Origin: Calendula officinalis
Lineage: Eukaryota; Streptophyta; Magnoliopsida; Asterales; Asteraceae
Direction: 5' to 3'
NCBI GenBank assembly: GCA_963853835.1
Contig: OY970835.1
Span: forward strand, 30,268,047-30,332,046
Length of the DNA stretch: 64,000 nucleotides
Shown here: one piece after another, positions 36,328 to 47,221 of the stretch
Numbering within the stretch: the stretch's first letter is position 1
Layout: each line of letters begins with the position of its first letter
Made by a program: the position numbers and the translations under genes
Notes under the pieces: generated by a model
What the model saw: only the letters and a program-made list of their open reading frames with translations
Databases searched by the model: none
Told to the model about the DNA's origin: nothing

Positions 36328-36940
36328 TGTTAGAACAAATCACAGTTCAACTTATTACTGATGCTGCAGTTAGTACTGATCATGGTTACTACTGGTGAAG
36401 ACTATGGTTACTACTGATGGGGCAGAAACACTTGATACTGATGAGTTGATACTGGTGAAGACTATAACTAACTTACTACTGATCATGCACATATTGAAGA
36501 TTACTACTGATCATTAGTAGTTACTACTGACGTTGGTTTTGAACTTACTACTGATTATCAGAGTTACTACTGATACGCGTATTTGGAGCAAATCAAGTCC
36601 GAGATCTTCGCAGAGTTAGTTATAGAATGTTATTCAATGTATATCTTTTATAATTCGATGTAAATCAAGTCCTAGAATAACTAGGGTAAATAGTTAGGCT
36701 TCAAGGACTGCTATAAGTAGTTCCTTACGAATTGTAAACGTACGTGTGTATTGGTAATCAATAATATACATTGAAGCTTTTTGTGAATCACTGTGTTCTT
36801 AATATTATTGTTCATTGTTCATTCAATATACAGTATTCTATTGTTCTTAATATATTAATACAAGTGTTGATCCGCTGCAACTTCTTGTTATTAGTAGATC
36901 TGGGTTGGCAATAACTTGTTTTGGTTATTCGATCCTGACA
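36328..36940 (+). repeat. 3' LTR, 613 bp
   Basis: Same length and ends as the 5' LTR; I count three substitutions and no indels between them. It is followed directly by the ACAGA target duplication. Confidence 0.95.
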
Positions 36941-36954
36941 ACAGATGTCCAAGT

Positions 36955-37330
36955 AATATTTAAAGCTCGGTTGAAACGGCCGGTCGTAAAGCTCGGTTGA
37001 AACGACCAGTCGAACTAGGAAACGAGAAGGTAGCTGGCCAGAATGCGCCAGTTAGATTGATGATTATAACTCGGTCATAACCGACCAGTTATACATAAGA
37101 AAAACTTGGCTGAATCTAGAAAAAAAAAACTTAGAAAAATAAAATAAACATTTATTCTTTATATAGGTTTTCAAACTAAAAAATAATAAACTTATTTGAG
37201 AAATAGGTTTTGAACAATTTTGTTTTTTTTTATGCTATTTATTTTGTATTTATCTAGTTTTTTTTTTACATTCGTACACCATTTATATAATTATTGCATT
37301 ATAAAAACTTTATAATATTATCATCTGATT
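36955..37330. repeat. Dispersed repeat, copy A
   Basis: The segment with GAGAAGGTAGCTGGCCAGAA, GATTATAACTCGGTC, GACCAGTTATACATAAG and a later AAATAGGTTTTG word matches, in order and orientation, the segment at about 44690-45000. Copy A starts with a tandem AAAGCTCGGTTGAAACG(G/A)CC doublet. No coding potential or terminal structure is seen. Confidence 0.5.
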
Positions 37331-37580
37331 CAACTAGTTTTTATATTAAACTGGCTAACATAATACATTTGAACCGGTAGGATCACATTAGCCATAACTT
37401 CAAGAAGATCTTTAACTCATCATAGGATTGCCTTCTTAGTCCATCGATGAAAATCCCACACAATAATGGTTTGACCACAAATCACAAATCTAATCAATGG
37501 TTGACCATATTACTTAGTCCATCGATAATAATATGTTTGCATTAAAGATTTAAATCTTAGTCCATCGATGAAAAATTATA

Positions 37581-37851
37581 CTCCCTCTGTCCCATATAAA
37601 ACTTCCCATTTTATTTGGATATAAGATTTAAGGTGATAGGTAGTGCCGTAGTGGTGAGGTAATTGGTAATAATTTTGATTAAAATATAAGATTTGTTTGG
37701 AGAGAGAAAGATTGTTATTGGATAGTTAGTGGTGGGGTTATTAATAATAATAGTATTTTATTATGTGAAGCCTATCAGATGTGAAATGAGAAGTTTTTTG
37801 TGGGACAAAAATATGTGGTGAAATGAGAAGTTTTTTGTGGGACGGAGGGAG
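37581..37851. mobile_element. Stowaway-like MITE, 271 bp
   Basis: Terminal inverted repeats CTCCCTCTGTCCCA (37581-37594) and TGGGACGGAGGGAG (37838-37851) are flanked by TA on each side. This is the well-known ...CTCCCTCYGTCCC... end of plant Tc1/mariner-derived MITEs. A 24-bp internal direct repeat containing TGAGAAGTTTTTTGTGGGAC occurs just before the right end. It sits about 250 bp from the 3' end of the NLP gene. Confidence 0.8.
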
Positions 37852-38097
37852 TATAACCCATATTACTATGGTTTGACCATTTGCTTATACAAAATAGTCA
37901 ACAACATAATTAAACAACTGACTAATCCTATCTTTCTCCAAACCTATACAAATTAGTCATACACCATTATACATATGATTATTCAAAATTCAACTAACAT
38001 TAACCTTCCTCACTCTTCCATACCAAAAAACCGAGGAACCAACAACATTAGAATAACCATTTTTATTAAAAAAGAACACGATCCACATCATCATGTG

Positions 38098-40120
38098 TCA
38101 AGAACTTCCCATCAAGAAACAATTGCTACTGCCCGAGCTGCCCGTAGCAAACGTTGCATCACGAACAAGAAACTTCACACTGCGGGTCCCGAGAAAATCC
38201 AAAATCTCAAGACACTCGTTCCAATCGGATTCACACACCAACAAAACCCATTCTTCTTCATCATCCTTATATTTTAACTGAAAAGTGCCCGATTGGATCT
38301 TGAACCGTTTAGCAACTTCTTCATAAAGCTGAAACCAACCCGATGAAGGCTCAAACTTAAACCTAACTGTATCTTCTTTGTATGTAGCTTTTACAGTTAT
38401 TTTAGATCCTTCATCACTAAACAATGTTTCGGTTTCTGTTTTTGGGTTTTTTACACCGTTAAAACTCGGAGAGCTCGATGAACTCCCGTTCATTATCGAC
38501 CCGTTTGATGATTTGGTCATGCCCGAAGATGTAGACTGATTATGATGATCATCATCATTCATTGATGTATCCATATCATGACTCGAGCTATGAGACAAGA
38601 AATGTCGGTTTTGGTTTGGGTTTGACTTTGACTTTGACTTTTCGGGTTTGAGTTGACCGTCAACCGGGCTCCATTCCGTTATGGAAGTTGGAATTGGTAA
38701 ACTATTTGATGACTGTAATTTGTCAACACCCATGTAACATTCATCTTCAAGTTTTATATTCAGGTTTTGGGTGTTGAAACACGATGGTTGAGGATGTGGT
38801 GATGCATTTTCAGGGGTATTATCGGAAATCATTGAACTTTTTTGTGTATCGAGATCTTGGATGGTGGAATTGGCTGGTATAAGACCACCGGTTGTTGGGT
38901 CAAACTTTAGACCGCCTTCTACACCTTGTACAGAATCGAGAACCGTTTGTATTTTATTTAAAGAACGGTTGACTTTGTTTATTTTTCGTGATGGCCATCT
39001 TGAAATACCATGTTGTCTGCATATCCTTTTTAGTGTAGTAGGACAAACTGCAAAAAATAACATATCTTCACTTATTACAAATATTGTAGAGGTAATAATC
39101 ATCAAATTAGCATATCATTAAGTAACCCTATAATGTAATATGTAACGTCTAAAATGTGTATAAATACTGGAGATTTTATATAAAATTGTACCTCCAATGG
39201 CTTTAGCAGCATCCTTAAGACTCCCAGAAAAATATTGTTGTAGAACACTTAAACTAACATTTTTCTCTGCTGTACTTCGTTTTTTCTCCAATTGTTTCCT
39301 TGATCCACCAACCGTCTACAAGGAATTCAAATTAGATCCTTAATTTAGAATCCAAATTATTCTCTTCAATAGTTGGACTTTAAGGTACTAAATTTGAGTT
39401 GATTAAGGTGTTTTTTTTTAGAAAAACTGTTAAGTCTGAATCACTAAGAGGTTTCAGATTCAAAGCATCTGTTTTCAGATTTCAGAAACCTCTTAAAAAT
39501 AATATTACTTGATCTGATATAGTTTAAGGAAAATAATATTACCTGATCAGGTGGATGTTCAAGTAACCTAACATCATTTAAATCAGTTGCATTTACAGAA
39601 ACTTGATCATTAGAAATTGAGTTTCCTTCATATTTCTGCTCAGAACAATTTCTGGATAACTCACTTACATTTAACCCCCTCAAGTTTCCAACATCTGACC
39701 CACCGACCCCTGATAATTCTGCATCAGAAACTGTCCTCAAACTCCTACAAATCCTCTGCATTGTACTCGATAGATTATTCAACAAAAGTTGCTGTTCTGT
39801 TGACCCTTTCATATTAACCGGAAGAAAAAACTCCAAAATATAATCATCATCACCCGTATAAGTACTCCTAAGTCTAATTGCAACTGCAGCATTTAAATTA
39901 TATTTTCGGGCATGTTGAACAAGTGGATATTGACTTACATGATATTCTTTTACATCTGGAAAAAAGAACGGATGATTTGAAATTAGGGCTTTTCCAGCAA
40001 TACCTTGTTCTTTTTCAAGATAATGTTCACTACAAGCTTGTACAAAACCTTGCATTTCTCGATCGTTAACGTAACATGCATCGGTTTCGACACATAGGAT
40101 TGATTTTTCGGGTGAAATTA

Positions 40121-40165
<45 letters not shown>

Positions 40166-41422
40166 CATTACTATTACAACCGCCAGCTCGTACTTTTATG
40201 ATTTCATCACCAACTTCTTCATTGTAAGAACATGGTATCCATGTTAATGCAACTGGTAAGCTGTGTGCATGACATACTGCTCGAAGAACATCGGTTATTT
40301 CAGATAATGCAGCCATTTGATTCTTTGAAAGACACTGCAAAATGATGATCAAAAGAGAAATAACTAAAATGATATTATATATACAAAAGAAATCTACTGA
40401 ACATTTTTATAAAATGTATTCTATTCAGAATAAAAATTTAGAATTATACTTGCTTATGAAGCCGAGGAGGTGCAACACTTGTTAGATTCACAGTCTGCAA
40501 GTATTAAAGCAGAGTTTAATACAAGTAAAGTATGATTGAAAAATAATTTTACAATAACATTTAACTAAAAAGTAAGAATAAGATTGAACTGAATTACCTG
40601 AAGAGCACGATAAACATGATCCATCTCTGCACTAAAATCAGATTTCTCTTTAATTGTAACAAGTTCAAGTACAGCACAACAAGATTTGTCATATGAATCA
40701 TCTTCAAAAACAGGTAAAGCAATAGATCCACGAACTTCATGACAAAGTGCATGATCTATACGCATATATTCACCTTTATTGTAAAGTGCTACATTTGAAG
40801 TCCATTCAGGAACTTTTGAGGTAAAAACCCGACCCGGAAGCCCGCGAAAATTACCCGGTTTCACTTCAGCAGAAAAAGTGAATCCTCTAGAAACTTCTCG
40901 GTATCCAGCCAACATCTGGTCAAGCAAATAAGGCTGCTCACAAGTGCTTAATATATATGTATCACCTTCTTTAATTGGAACCCAAACTTGAGCCAAAATT
41001 CCTGATCCAGATGAATCTTTTAACAAAGATAATGCTTTCAACATCTTTTCAGCAAGTGATCGTGTTGGTGGTGGCCTGTAAACGATCCCATTTCCAGTTG
41101 TTTGATTGTTTTTTTGTTGATTATTCCCATTTTCATCAGAAGAATTCATTGGTAAGCTGAATTCTCCATCAGTTGGAAGAAAACCGTTTTTTAGTTGTTC
41201 AGGGAAGTTTGCTAAATCATAGGATGCATAATTGGCTGATAATGCAAAAGATGCAAACATTTGATCAGCTGCTGCAGGACTAGTGCACCATCCAGCATAA
41301 GTATCAAAGTTCATCGGTTCTGAAAAACTGTTAAATGGATCTTCAACCGAATTATCCATCAGAGCTCTTGGTGAACCCCAGAATCCCATTGGTTTATCTT
41401 TCGTTGGGGAAGGGAATTCCAT
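38098..41422 (-). CDS. NLP8/9-like: NIN-like protein (RWP-RK and PB1 domains), 5 coding exons, about 911 aa
   Basis: Coding exons: 40598-41422, 40450-40494 (a 45-bp microexon), 39543-40334, 39192-39315, 38098-39047; phases agree and total 912 codons with stop. The N-terminal region has [42 protein letters not shown] and PEWTSNV: the GAF-like domain of NLPs that senses nitrate in NLP7-type proteins. RWP-RK starts at about residue 555 ([20 protein letters not shown]) and continues with [22 protein letters not shown]. The C-terminal PB1 domain runs from about 812 to 892 ([16 protein letters not shown] ... VKFLVRD). The opening ([25 protein letters not shown]) recalls NLP8/NLP9, regulators of nitrate-promoted germination. 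Exon 3 carries a run of about 14 Asn encoded by an ATT repeat. Expected to be nuclear. Confidence 0.94.
40118..40165. repeat. ATT/AAT trinucleotide microsatellite coding for polyasparagine
   Basis: About 14-15 tandem ATT triplets on the plus strand read AAT on the coding strand, inside NLP exon 3, with a few impure triplets (ATC, ACT) at the right edge. Length changes would keep the frame. Confidence 0.9.
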
Positions 41423-43139
41423 TTTACAGAATTGGATTCACCAACAAGCTAGATTTCCTCCATCTATTACTTCAGCTTTATTTATGTCAACAATATGATC
41501 CTTAAAACATGCAAAACTTCAATTCAATCTCACAAAGCCCTAATCCGTATCAGAAACTAATATTAACCTAATACGTGCATAAAAGGAGACACAGCAAGAA
41601 TAATTAATCAGTCGAAGACTAACCTGAGATGAAATCATGAAACAAGTTGCGAAAGCGAGAGTTGCTGAATTCAATAAACACAAATCGAATCTGAGATTGA
41701 TGAGTTTTAATAGCTGAAAAGTCCAAGAGTGACCTAACATACGACCAATCAGTAGTTTAAAAATAACAAAAATTGGGCGTATTAATCATCTAGCTGGCTA
41801 GCAATACCGAACCGTAGAAGAACCCTAATTAAATTTTACGAAAATGTATCTGGTAATATCATCCAAAGGTGCCGACCAAAGTATCTGTAGGAAGTTGACA
41901 AATATGCGAGTTGAAAACCTCGAAACTATGCGAACCGCATAGAGAGAGATGAAGGATAGAGTTGAAATGAAAATGGTGAATGTAGAAAACCGAAAATAGA
42001 AAGCTGACGTCATCGAAAAGGAAAAAAAAAAAAAAAAGAATTACGGGAGATTAGATCTAGGCTTTCCTTTGCCCATATTCTGCTCGAGTCAGCACCTAAT
42101 TGTTCAGAAGAATATATATTAATTAAATTAAAATATTATATATTCATCTATAAAAATACATTATTCTATGGTAAATAGTTGTTTAATAAAGTTATTAATG
42201 AAAGACGAAGAAAACAAGGGTGTGCTTGTATATCGCTATGTTAGTAAATTGAGTGTTATTTATTCGGTTTTAGTATAATAATATGTTATGAGTTTTACAT
42301 GTTGATATTAATACAAGTTTGAATACGCGAATTATATAATCTTATTAGGTAGTTAACCATCTAAATTAGGTAGTTACTATATATCTACGGATCAGTAATA
42401 AGCCATGTGAGCTCAATGTGACATGATAAGTTTGTAAGATGAATGAAAGAATTTTTAGTGAGCTGTATTTTAAAGATGAATGAAAGAATTTTAAATAAGC
42501 TGTATTTTAAATTGGTTACAATTTAAACAAACACTTGAGTCCAATAGTTAACGGACTCGCGTCCACCAACAGAGCTTCCACATCTCCCCTAACGTGCATA
42601 CAAACTCGACGTTAAGCTTTTCCAAATGCCCCAATTGGGTTTGGTACTCGATGGTATTATCAACCTTTTGTTCGTTCGATCTTTTTAGTTACATTTAAAG
42701 AGTGCATGTATTTATATATATAAATTATTAATTAAGTGAAAATAACCAAATGGTAAAAAAGTGTTCCAATTTAAGTATGTAATAGGTGCTTTTGGACCGT
42801 TTGAAATATGACGTCATCTGTTTAGAAGTAAAACGAAAATTTTTAGAATTCATACAGTATATTCTTAAAAAGTTGAAGCATTATGTTATAAAGCCTCACT
42901 CTCGTATACTAAACTTATACTCGTAATGTACGCGACAATGCTTGCTTTCAAAAGTTTTTCTGATCATCTGATAAATGTTTATCAGAAAGAATTAAACATG
43001 TGAACTTTAAAAAAATATTTAGGAATCTTACCGCTAAACAATAGTTTAATTTATGGAGTAATACTTTAGCACAATTCAAAGTTGATGGAGAAGTAGTGAC
43101 CCACAAACCAATATTGGTGACAGTTTTGTATGTATATTA
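41423..43139. other. NLP 5' UTR/promoter region and AT-rich spacer
   Basis: The proximal ~600 bp should hold the NLP leader, possibly with a leader intron; a GAAAAGGAAAAAAAAAAA tract lies at about 42016-42034. No other gene or RNA is seen up to the MITE at 43140. Confidence 0.45.
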
Positions 43140-43452
43140 CTACCTCCGTATCAAAATAAGTGATACACTTTCTATTTAGGGGTGGAACAAAATAAGTGAT
43201 ACATTTCCAAAACTTACCTTATTTGGTAAAAAAATGGGACCCATTCTCCACTAACTATCTACTTTAATAAAGTGAAATTACTCTTTTACCCTTACTTTTA
43301 CTTTTAAGCATCATTAATATCACTACATTCCAAAGAAGTGGGACCCATTATCCACTAACTATCCACTTTAATCTAATTTAAACCACTTTTTAATCTTTTG
43401 CCTCAAAAACCGCAATTCTTCAAATGTATCACTTATTTTGATACGGAGGTAG
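43140..43452. mobile_element. Stowaway-like MITE, 313 bp, well preserved
   Basis: The ends are CTACCTCCGTATCAAAAT (left) and its exact reverse complement ATTTTGATACGGAGGTAG (right), flanked by TA (43138-43139, 43453-43454). This is the best copy of the family also seen at 47967, 20892 and perhaps 18914. The right TA is also the first two bases of the target duplication of the adjoining MULE. Confidence 0.85.
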
Positions 43453-44227
43453 TATATTCTAGGGCAAAATGCATAGAAGGGTAAACTACTTTCCATCAAT
43501 GTTTATTTAAGGGTATGTACTTTTATTTTGATCACTAAAGGGTAACATACTTTCTATCAATATGTACTTTTGTTTTGATCATCAAAGGGTAACCTGCTTT
43601 CATAAAGGTATATAAAAAAGTAAAATGTGACTTGTGAAATCGGTTACCGGTAAACAATTCTTCCATTTGTTTCCCACGTGACTCTTTAATGCTTATATAA
43701 TTAGTTTTGTTTCACAGCCTTCAAACTATGTCAAAATACAATCGATCAATTCTTCATTCAAAGTCCAAAATTCCATCTTTCCTTGAATTAATAGTTAAGC
43801 TATGGAAACAAAACTAATCCAGTGATCCAAGTTAATCAAGTTCAAGACCCATCTCATAAAGAAGCTCAACTTCAAGAACCAACACATGACCCTTTTTTTA
43901 TTTATTGTTTGAGTAGAAGATGATTTAGAAATGAAGAAATATGTGAACTTTGAACTCCTTTTTTTGTAACAATTCATTTTGTTTGGAATGATCTGATTCA
44001 TTTTGGTTGGAACAAGTAAAAGAAACCTGTTAAGCAAGTCTTTTTCCCTTTTTATATATCTTTGTGAAAGTAGGTTACCTTTTAGTGATCAAAACAAAGG
44101 TACATACCCTTAAATAAAATTTGATGGAAAGTATGTTACCCTTTAGTGATCAAATAAAAGTACATACCCTTAAATGAACTTTGATGGAAAGTAGATTACC
44201 CTTATATGCATTTTGCCCTATATTCTA
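43453..44227. mobile_element. Non-autonomous Mutator-like element (MULE) with perfect 9-bp target duplication
   Basis: The element proper is 43462-44218. It begins GGGCAAAATGCATAGAAGGG and ends with the near-exact inverse (CCCTTATATGCATTTTGCCC). Similarity of the ends continues for about 160 bp and includes tandem sub-units built around GGGTATGTACTTT and GATCACTAAAGGGTAAC. The flanks are TATATTCTA on both sides (43453-43461 and 44219-44227), a perfect 9-bp duplication typical of Mutator transposition. Interior ~430 bp has no transposase; the 80-aa minus-strand ORF at 43795-44037 looks fortuitous. Confidence 0.85.
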
Positions 44228-45865
44228 AATACAAGTCATTTACAATTTGCTTAGAAGCTCGAATAAAATAAATCAACCCATACCAACTTCTTTGAAGAGT
44301 TCTATATTCTAAATATAATGACATCACCACAAATAAATATTATTTTCTTTCATGTAGCAGATATTTTTATAGGATTTTATAAGGTTTTCTCGAGATTTTT
44401 GTAGCGTTTTATATGATTTCTTGAGATCTTCTATGATACTTTTGAATCTTAGTAGACTTATTCGAGATTTTAATCGATTCGTATTAGTCTTCCACTAAGC
44501 TAAACTTCTAACTAACGATTATAATCTCGCTCAAAACTACGTCTGTTATTCAAAATACGGCCACAATTTTTGTACTTTATCAACCACGCTTACCTATAAA
44601 AGTTTGTATAACTAACATAGATGTGTAAATGGAATATGATGTCATAATCACGAATTACGCAACGATTTTCACACTATATAACAACATGATTTATGAAATG
44701 AGAAGGTAGCTGGTTAAAATGAGTTGGTTAAATTAGTGATTATAACCCTGTCGAAACGGACCAGTTGGACATAAAAATTCGGTTGAACCGAACATTCAAA
44801 CTGAAAAAACCCAAATTTTCAAAAAAAGTTAGATATATGAAATAGATAAGTATGAATCTTTTACATAATTTTGAAACTTAAAAGTATTAAAATTAGTTGA
44901 AAAATAGGTTTTGCATTTTTTTTAATTCTTTATGATATTTTCTTTTAGTATCCACACTCTATTTACATAAGGCAAAAGTGAATATGTGGATGTCATGTAT
45001 ATAACATTAGGTGTGGAACAACCCAAAATGACGTAGTTTGGCCTAAAATAATTAAATCCTTTCTAATCCAACCCAAACCCAAATCGCGTTTAAACATCCC
45101 TTTCTTCCCATCGTGAATTTACACACTTCAATTTCCAATTAGGGTTCTTGTTAAGTCCCTATTTTTATCGCCTTTAAGTTCTCAGTTAAACGCATGTTCC
45201 ATTATCGGTTACATTTTTTGTTCACACACCACAATATGTTATTTAACTTATTTACCCATGGTGAGTTAATATATCATAAAAGAGTCATCACTTGATTTCA
45301 TATTCAATTCTCAATATATCATAGAAGAGCTATTATTTGAATTAATTTCAGTTACAGTTCAATATTATTTAATGTTGATTCTCATTCAATATTATTTAAT
45401 GTCGATTCGAATTCAATTTTGTTAAATGTTAATGTGTAATCAATCATTCTCAGTTTTTTGGTATATGACCGAATATGTTTAATGGAACCTGCTCAAATTG
45501 GATTAACTAGAGATCTACTTATCAAAATGAACAAAACTACGTAGTAGTTTTGAGAAGTTCCACACTTACGATTATGTATATGATAGTCACACTCACTATC
45601 CCCTTTATATAATTACGACCATATCTAAGCTATAAATTGGTTTAATACAAAAACTGATATTTAAAACATTGTTATATGACAAAAAAAAAAAAAAACTACT
45701 TAATGACATTATTTATGAAATTATTGGAAGTTGGTTCATCGTCACAAGGGATTACACAATGATTTCTACATTCTACAAGTACAAGTGAGAGTTATGTGTT
45801 GCTCCACTGGCACTTCGGCAGCATCCCCATTGGTTGCAGGGGTTGTTGCTTGTCATTATTACTAG
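44228..45865. repeat. Spacer with dispersed repeat copy B
   Basis: About 44690-45000 matches the 36955-37330 repeat (GAGAAGGTAGCTGG, TAGTGATTATAACC, GACCAGTTGGACATAA, AAATAGGTTTTG). The rest is AT-rich without a gene that I can support; small repeated phrases such as TTCAATATTATTTAATGT(T/C)GATT occur near 45350-45420. Confidence 0.45.
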
Positions 45866-46150
45866 AAATTAGAAGGAGTAAATTACTGTTTTTGTCCCTT
45901 TGCTTTTTTTTCTGGCTTTTTGTCCCTGAGGTTTGCAAAATTCCGTTTTTTTGTCCTTCCGTCCATTTTCTGCCGTTAACAAACGAGAAATGCTAAAAAG
46001 GTGAGGGTATTTTCGTCTTTTCTTCATAATCTTCATGTTCTTCATATGTGTTCTTCAAATTGATGAACCCTAATCCCCAAATCCCAATTTCTTGAACAAA
46101 TTGATGAACCCTAATCCCCAAGAACCCATTTTCTTGAACCCAAATCCCAA

Positions 46151-46444
46151 TCAAAAATCATTATCAAACATCAGAAACCTAGGCGAACTACCCGTCGTCA
46201 ACATTGCTCCGTCGAAGTTCCCCAACGGAAAACACCGTGGATCATTCTCCCAATTCTTCACGAAACGACGCACCATCGTGTCGTTGTGGGACAACACGTT
46301 TTTGTTCAGCTGCTCGGCGCACCATTTCAGATCATGCGATAACACGTCGCCGGCGGTAGCGTATGTCGGAATGCTCTGTATTGCGTTTCCGAAGTTATAC
46401 GTTTCGAGCTCCGGCGTTAGTCTGTGCCGGAAATTCACGGCCAT
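46151..46444 (-). pseudogene. Captured fragment of a BAHD acyltransferase gene
   Basis: The 97-aa minus-strand frame includes NFRHRLTPELE, YNFGNAIQSIPTYATAGDVL, LSHNDTMVRRFVKNW and LGNFDGAMLTTGSSPRF, then stops at FDNDF. The order and spacing correspond to the C-terminal third of BAHD acyltransferases (CoA-dependent acyl transfer to alcohols or amines), cut at the start of the family's DFGWG motif. No HxxxD catalytic motif is present. The frame is open from MAVNFRH onward, so the capture is fairly recent or the sequence has been under little decay; it is not a functional enzyme. The parent gene is not in the window. Confidence 0.75.
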
Positions 46445-46490
46445 TCGAAACGTTAGTCTGTGCCGGCACCCATCGGAAAAAACGACTTAA

Positions 46491-46829
46491 TTGTATCAAC
46501 TATGGAGTCTGAATCATAAGATGGAGGTAAAAAGCTCGAATTTTGATTATTACCCATTTGATTGTTTGTGTTTTCATGGTCTGGGTTTCGTCCAAAGTTC
46601 AAAACTGAAGAAATTGGAAGTAATCTTGGGTGGTTTAGCTTCTCTAAACGACGAAATCAATTGGTTCAAAAACAACGCTTCCAAGTTTCACGTTTCCCTC
46701 ACAAGCGTCATCCCTCAAAACGCAAACATCAAATATTGCAGGTTTCTAGAAGGCTTAATGAGTGCTGAAACCGAATACCCTGTTGCAATTGCAGTTTTGA
46801 ATCAATATTTAAATGGAATCACTAGCTAA
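46491..46829 (+). other. Second open frame in the Pack-MULE, unrecognised, 112 aa
   Basis: It contains KLEVILGGLASLNDEINWF and FLEGLMSAETEYPVAIAVL, which looks like real protein (mixed amphipathic helices), not random translation. I do not recognise the family. It lies between the BAHD fragment and the right inverted repeat, and is probably another piece of captured host sequence. Confidence 0.35.
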
Positions 46830-47221
46830 ATCAATTTGTTCAAGAAATTGGGATTTGGGGATTAGGGTTCATCAATTTGTTCAAGAAATTGGGATTTGAG
46901 GATTAGGGTTCATCAATTTGAAGAACACATATGAAGAACATGAAGAAAAGACGAAAATACCCTCACCTTTTTAGCATTTCTCGTTTGTTAACGGCAGAAA
47001 ATGGACGGAAGGACAAAAAAACGGAATTTTGCAAACCCCAGGGACAAAAAAAAAGAAAAAAAAAGCACAGGGACAAAAACGCAGAAACGGCCAAACCACA
47101 GGGACAAAAACAGTAATTTACTCAAATTAAAAGTGTGTTTTGCTTAAGTGCTTTATGGGATTAAGTATTTAAGTCTCCTGAAGTTATATATGCTTCCATT
47201 TTAGAGAACCAAGCGAGATGC

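Larger units (their letters stand above)
25594..36945 (+). mobile_element. Full-length Ty1/copia LTR retrotransposon (Sirevirus-like), with target duplication
   Basis: Two 613-bp direct LTRs (25599-26211 and 36328-36940) begin TGTTAGAAC and end CCTGACA. They are flanked by the same 5-bp duplication ACAGA (25594-25598 and 36941-36945). A primer-binding site lies two bases inside the left LTR and a purine tract sits against the right LTR. Internal order is gag, protease, integrase, RT, RNase H, which is copia order, followed by a long extra ORF region before the 3' LTR. By eye the LTRs differ at only three positions (near 25811, 25828, 26061 versus the right copy). At commonly used plant substitution rates that implies a very recent insertion (well under a million years; inference). 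All protein regions carry lesions, described separately. Lineage call rests on the RT motif style and the additional 3' ORF. Confidence 0.96.
45866..47133. mobile_element. Pack-MULE carrying host gene fragments, with 10-bp target duplication
   Basis: The element proper is 45876-47123. Its ends are GAGTAAATTACTGTTTTTG and the exact inverse. The inverted repeats extend about 200 bp or more inward: GTCCTTCCGTCCATTTTCTG pairs with CAGAAAATGGACGGAAGGAC, and a doubled TGATGAACCCTAATCCCC block at left matches a doubled GGGGATTAGGGTTCATCA-type block at right. Flanks AAATTAGAAG (45866-45875) and AAATTAAAAG (47124-47133) match at 9 of 10, in the size range for Mutator. There is no transposase. The interior holds a minus-strand piece of a BAHD acyltransferase and a plus-strand frame I cannot name. 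It ends about 100 bp before the PPR gene start and so lies in its promoter. Confidence 0.85.

Noticed and set aside
43795..44037. 80-aa minus-strand ORF in the MULE interior
   Set aside because: Low-complexity composition, no transposase motif or host family recognised.
46092..46490. Plus-strand 132-aa ORF in the Pack-MULE
   Set aside because: It is antisense to the BAHD fragment, which has clear family motifs on the minus strand.
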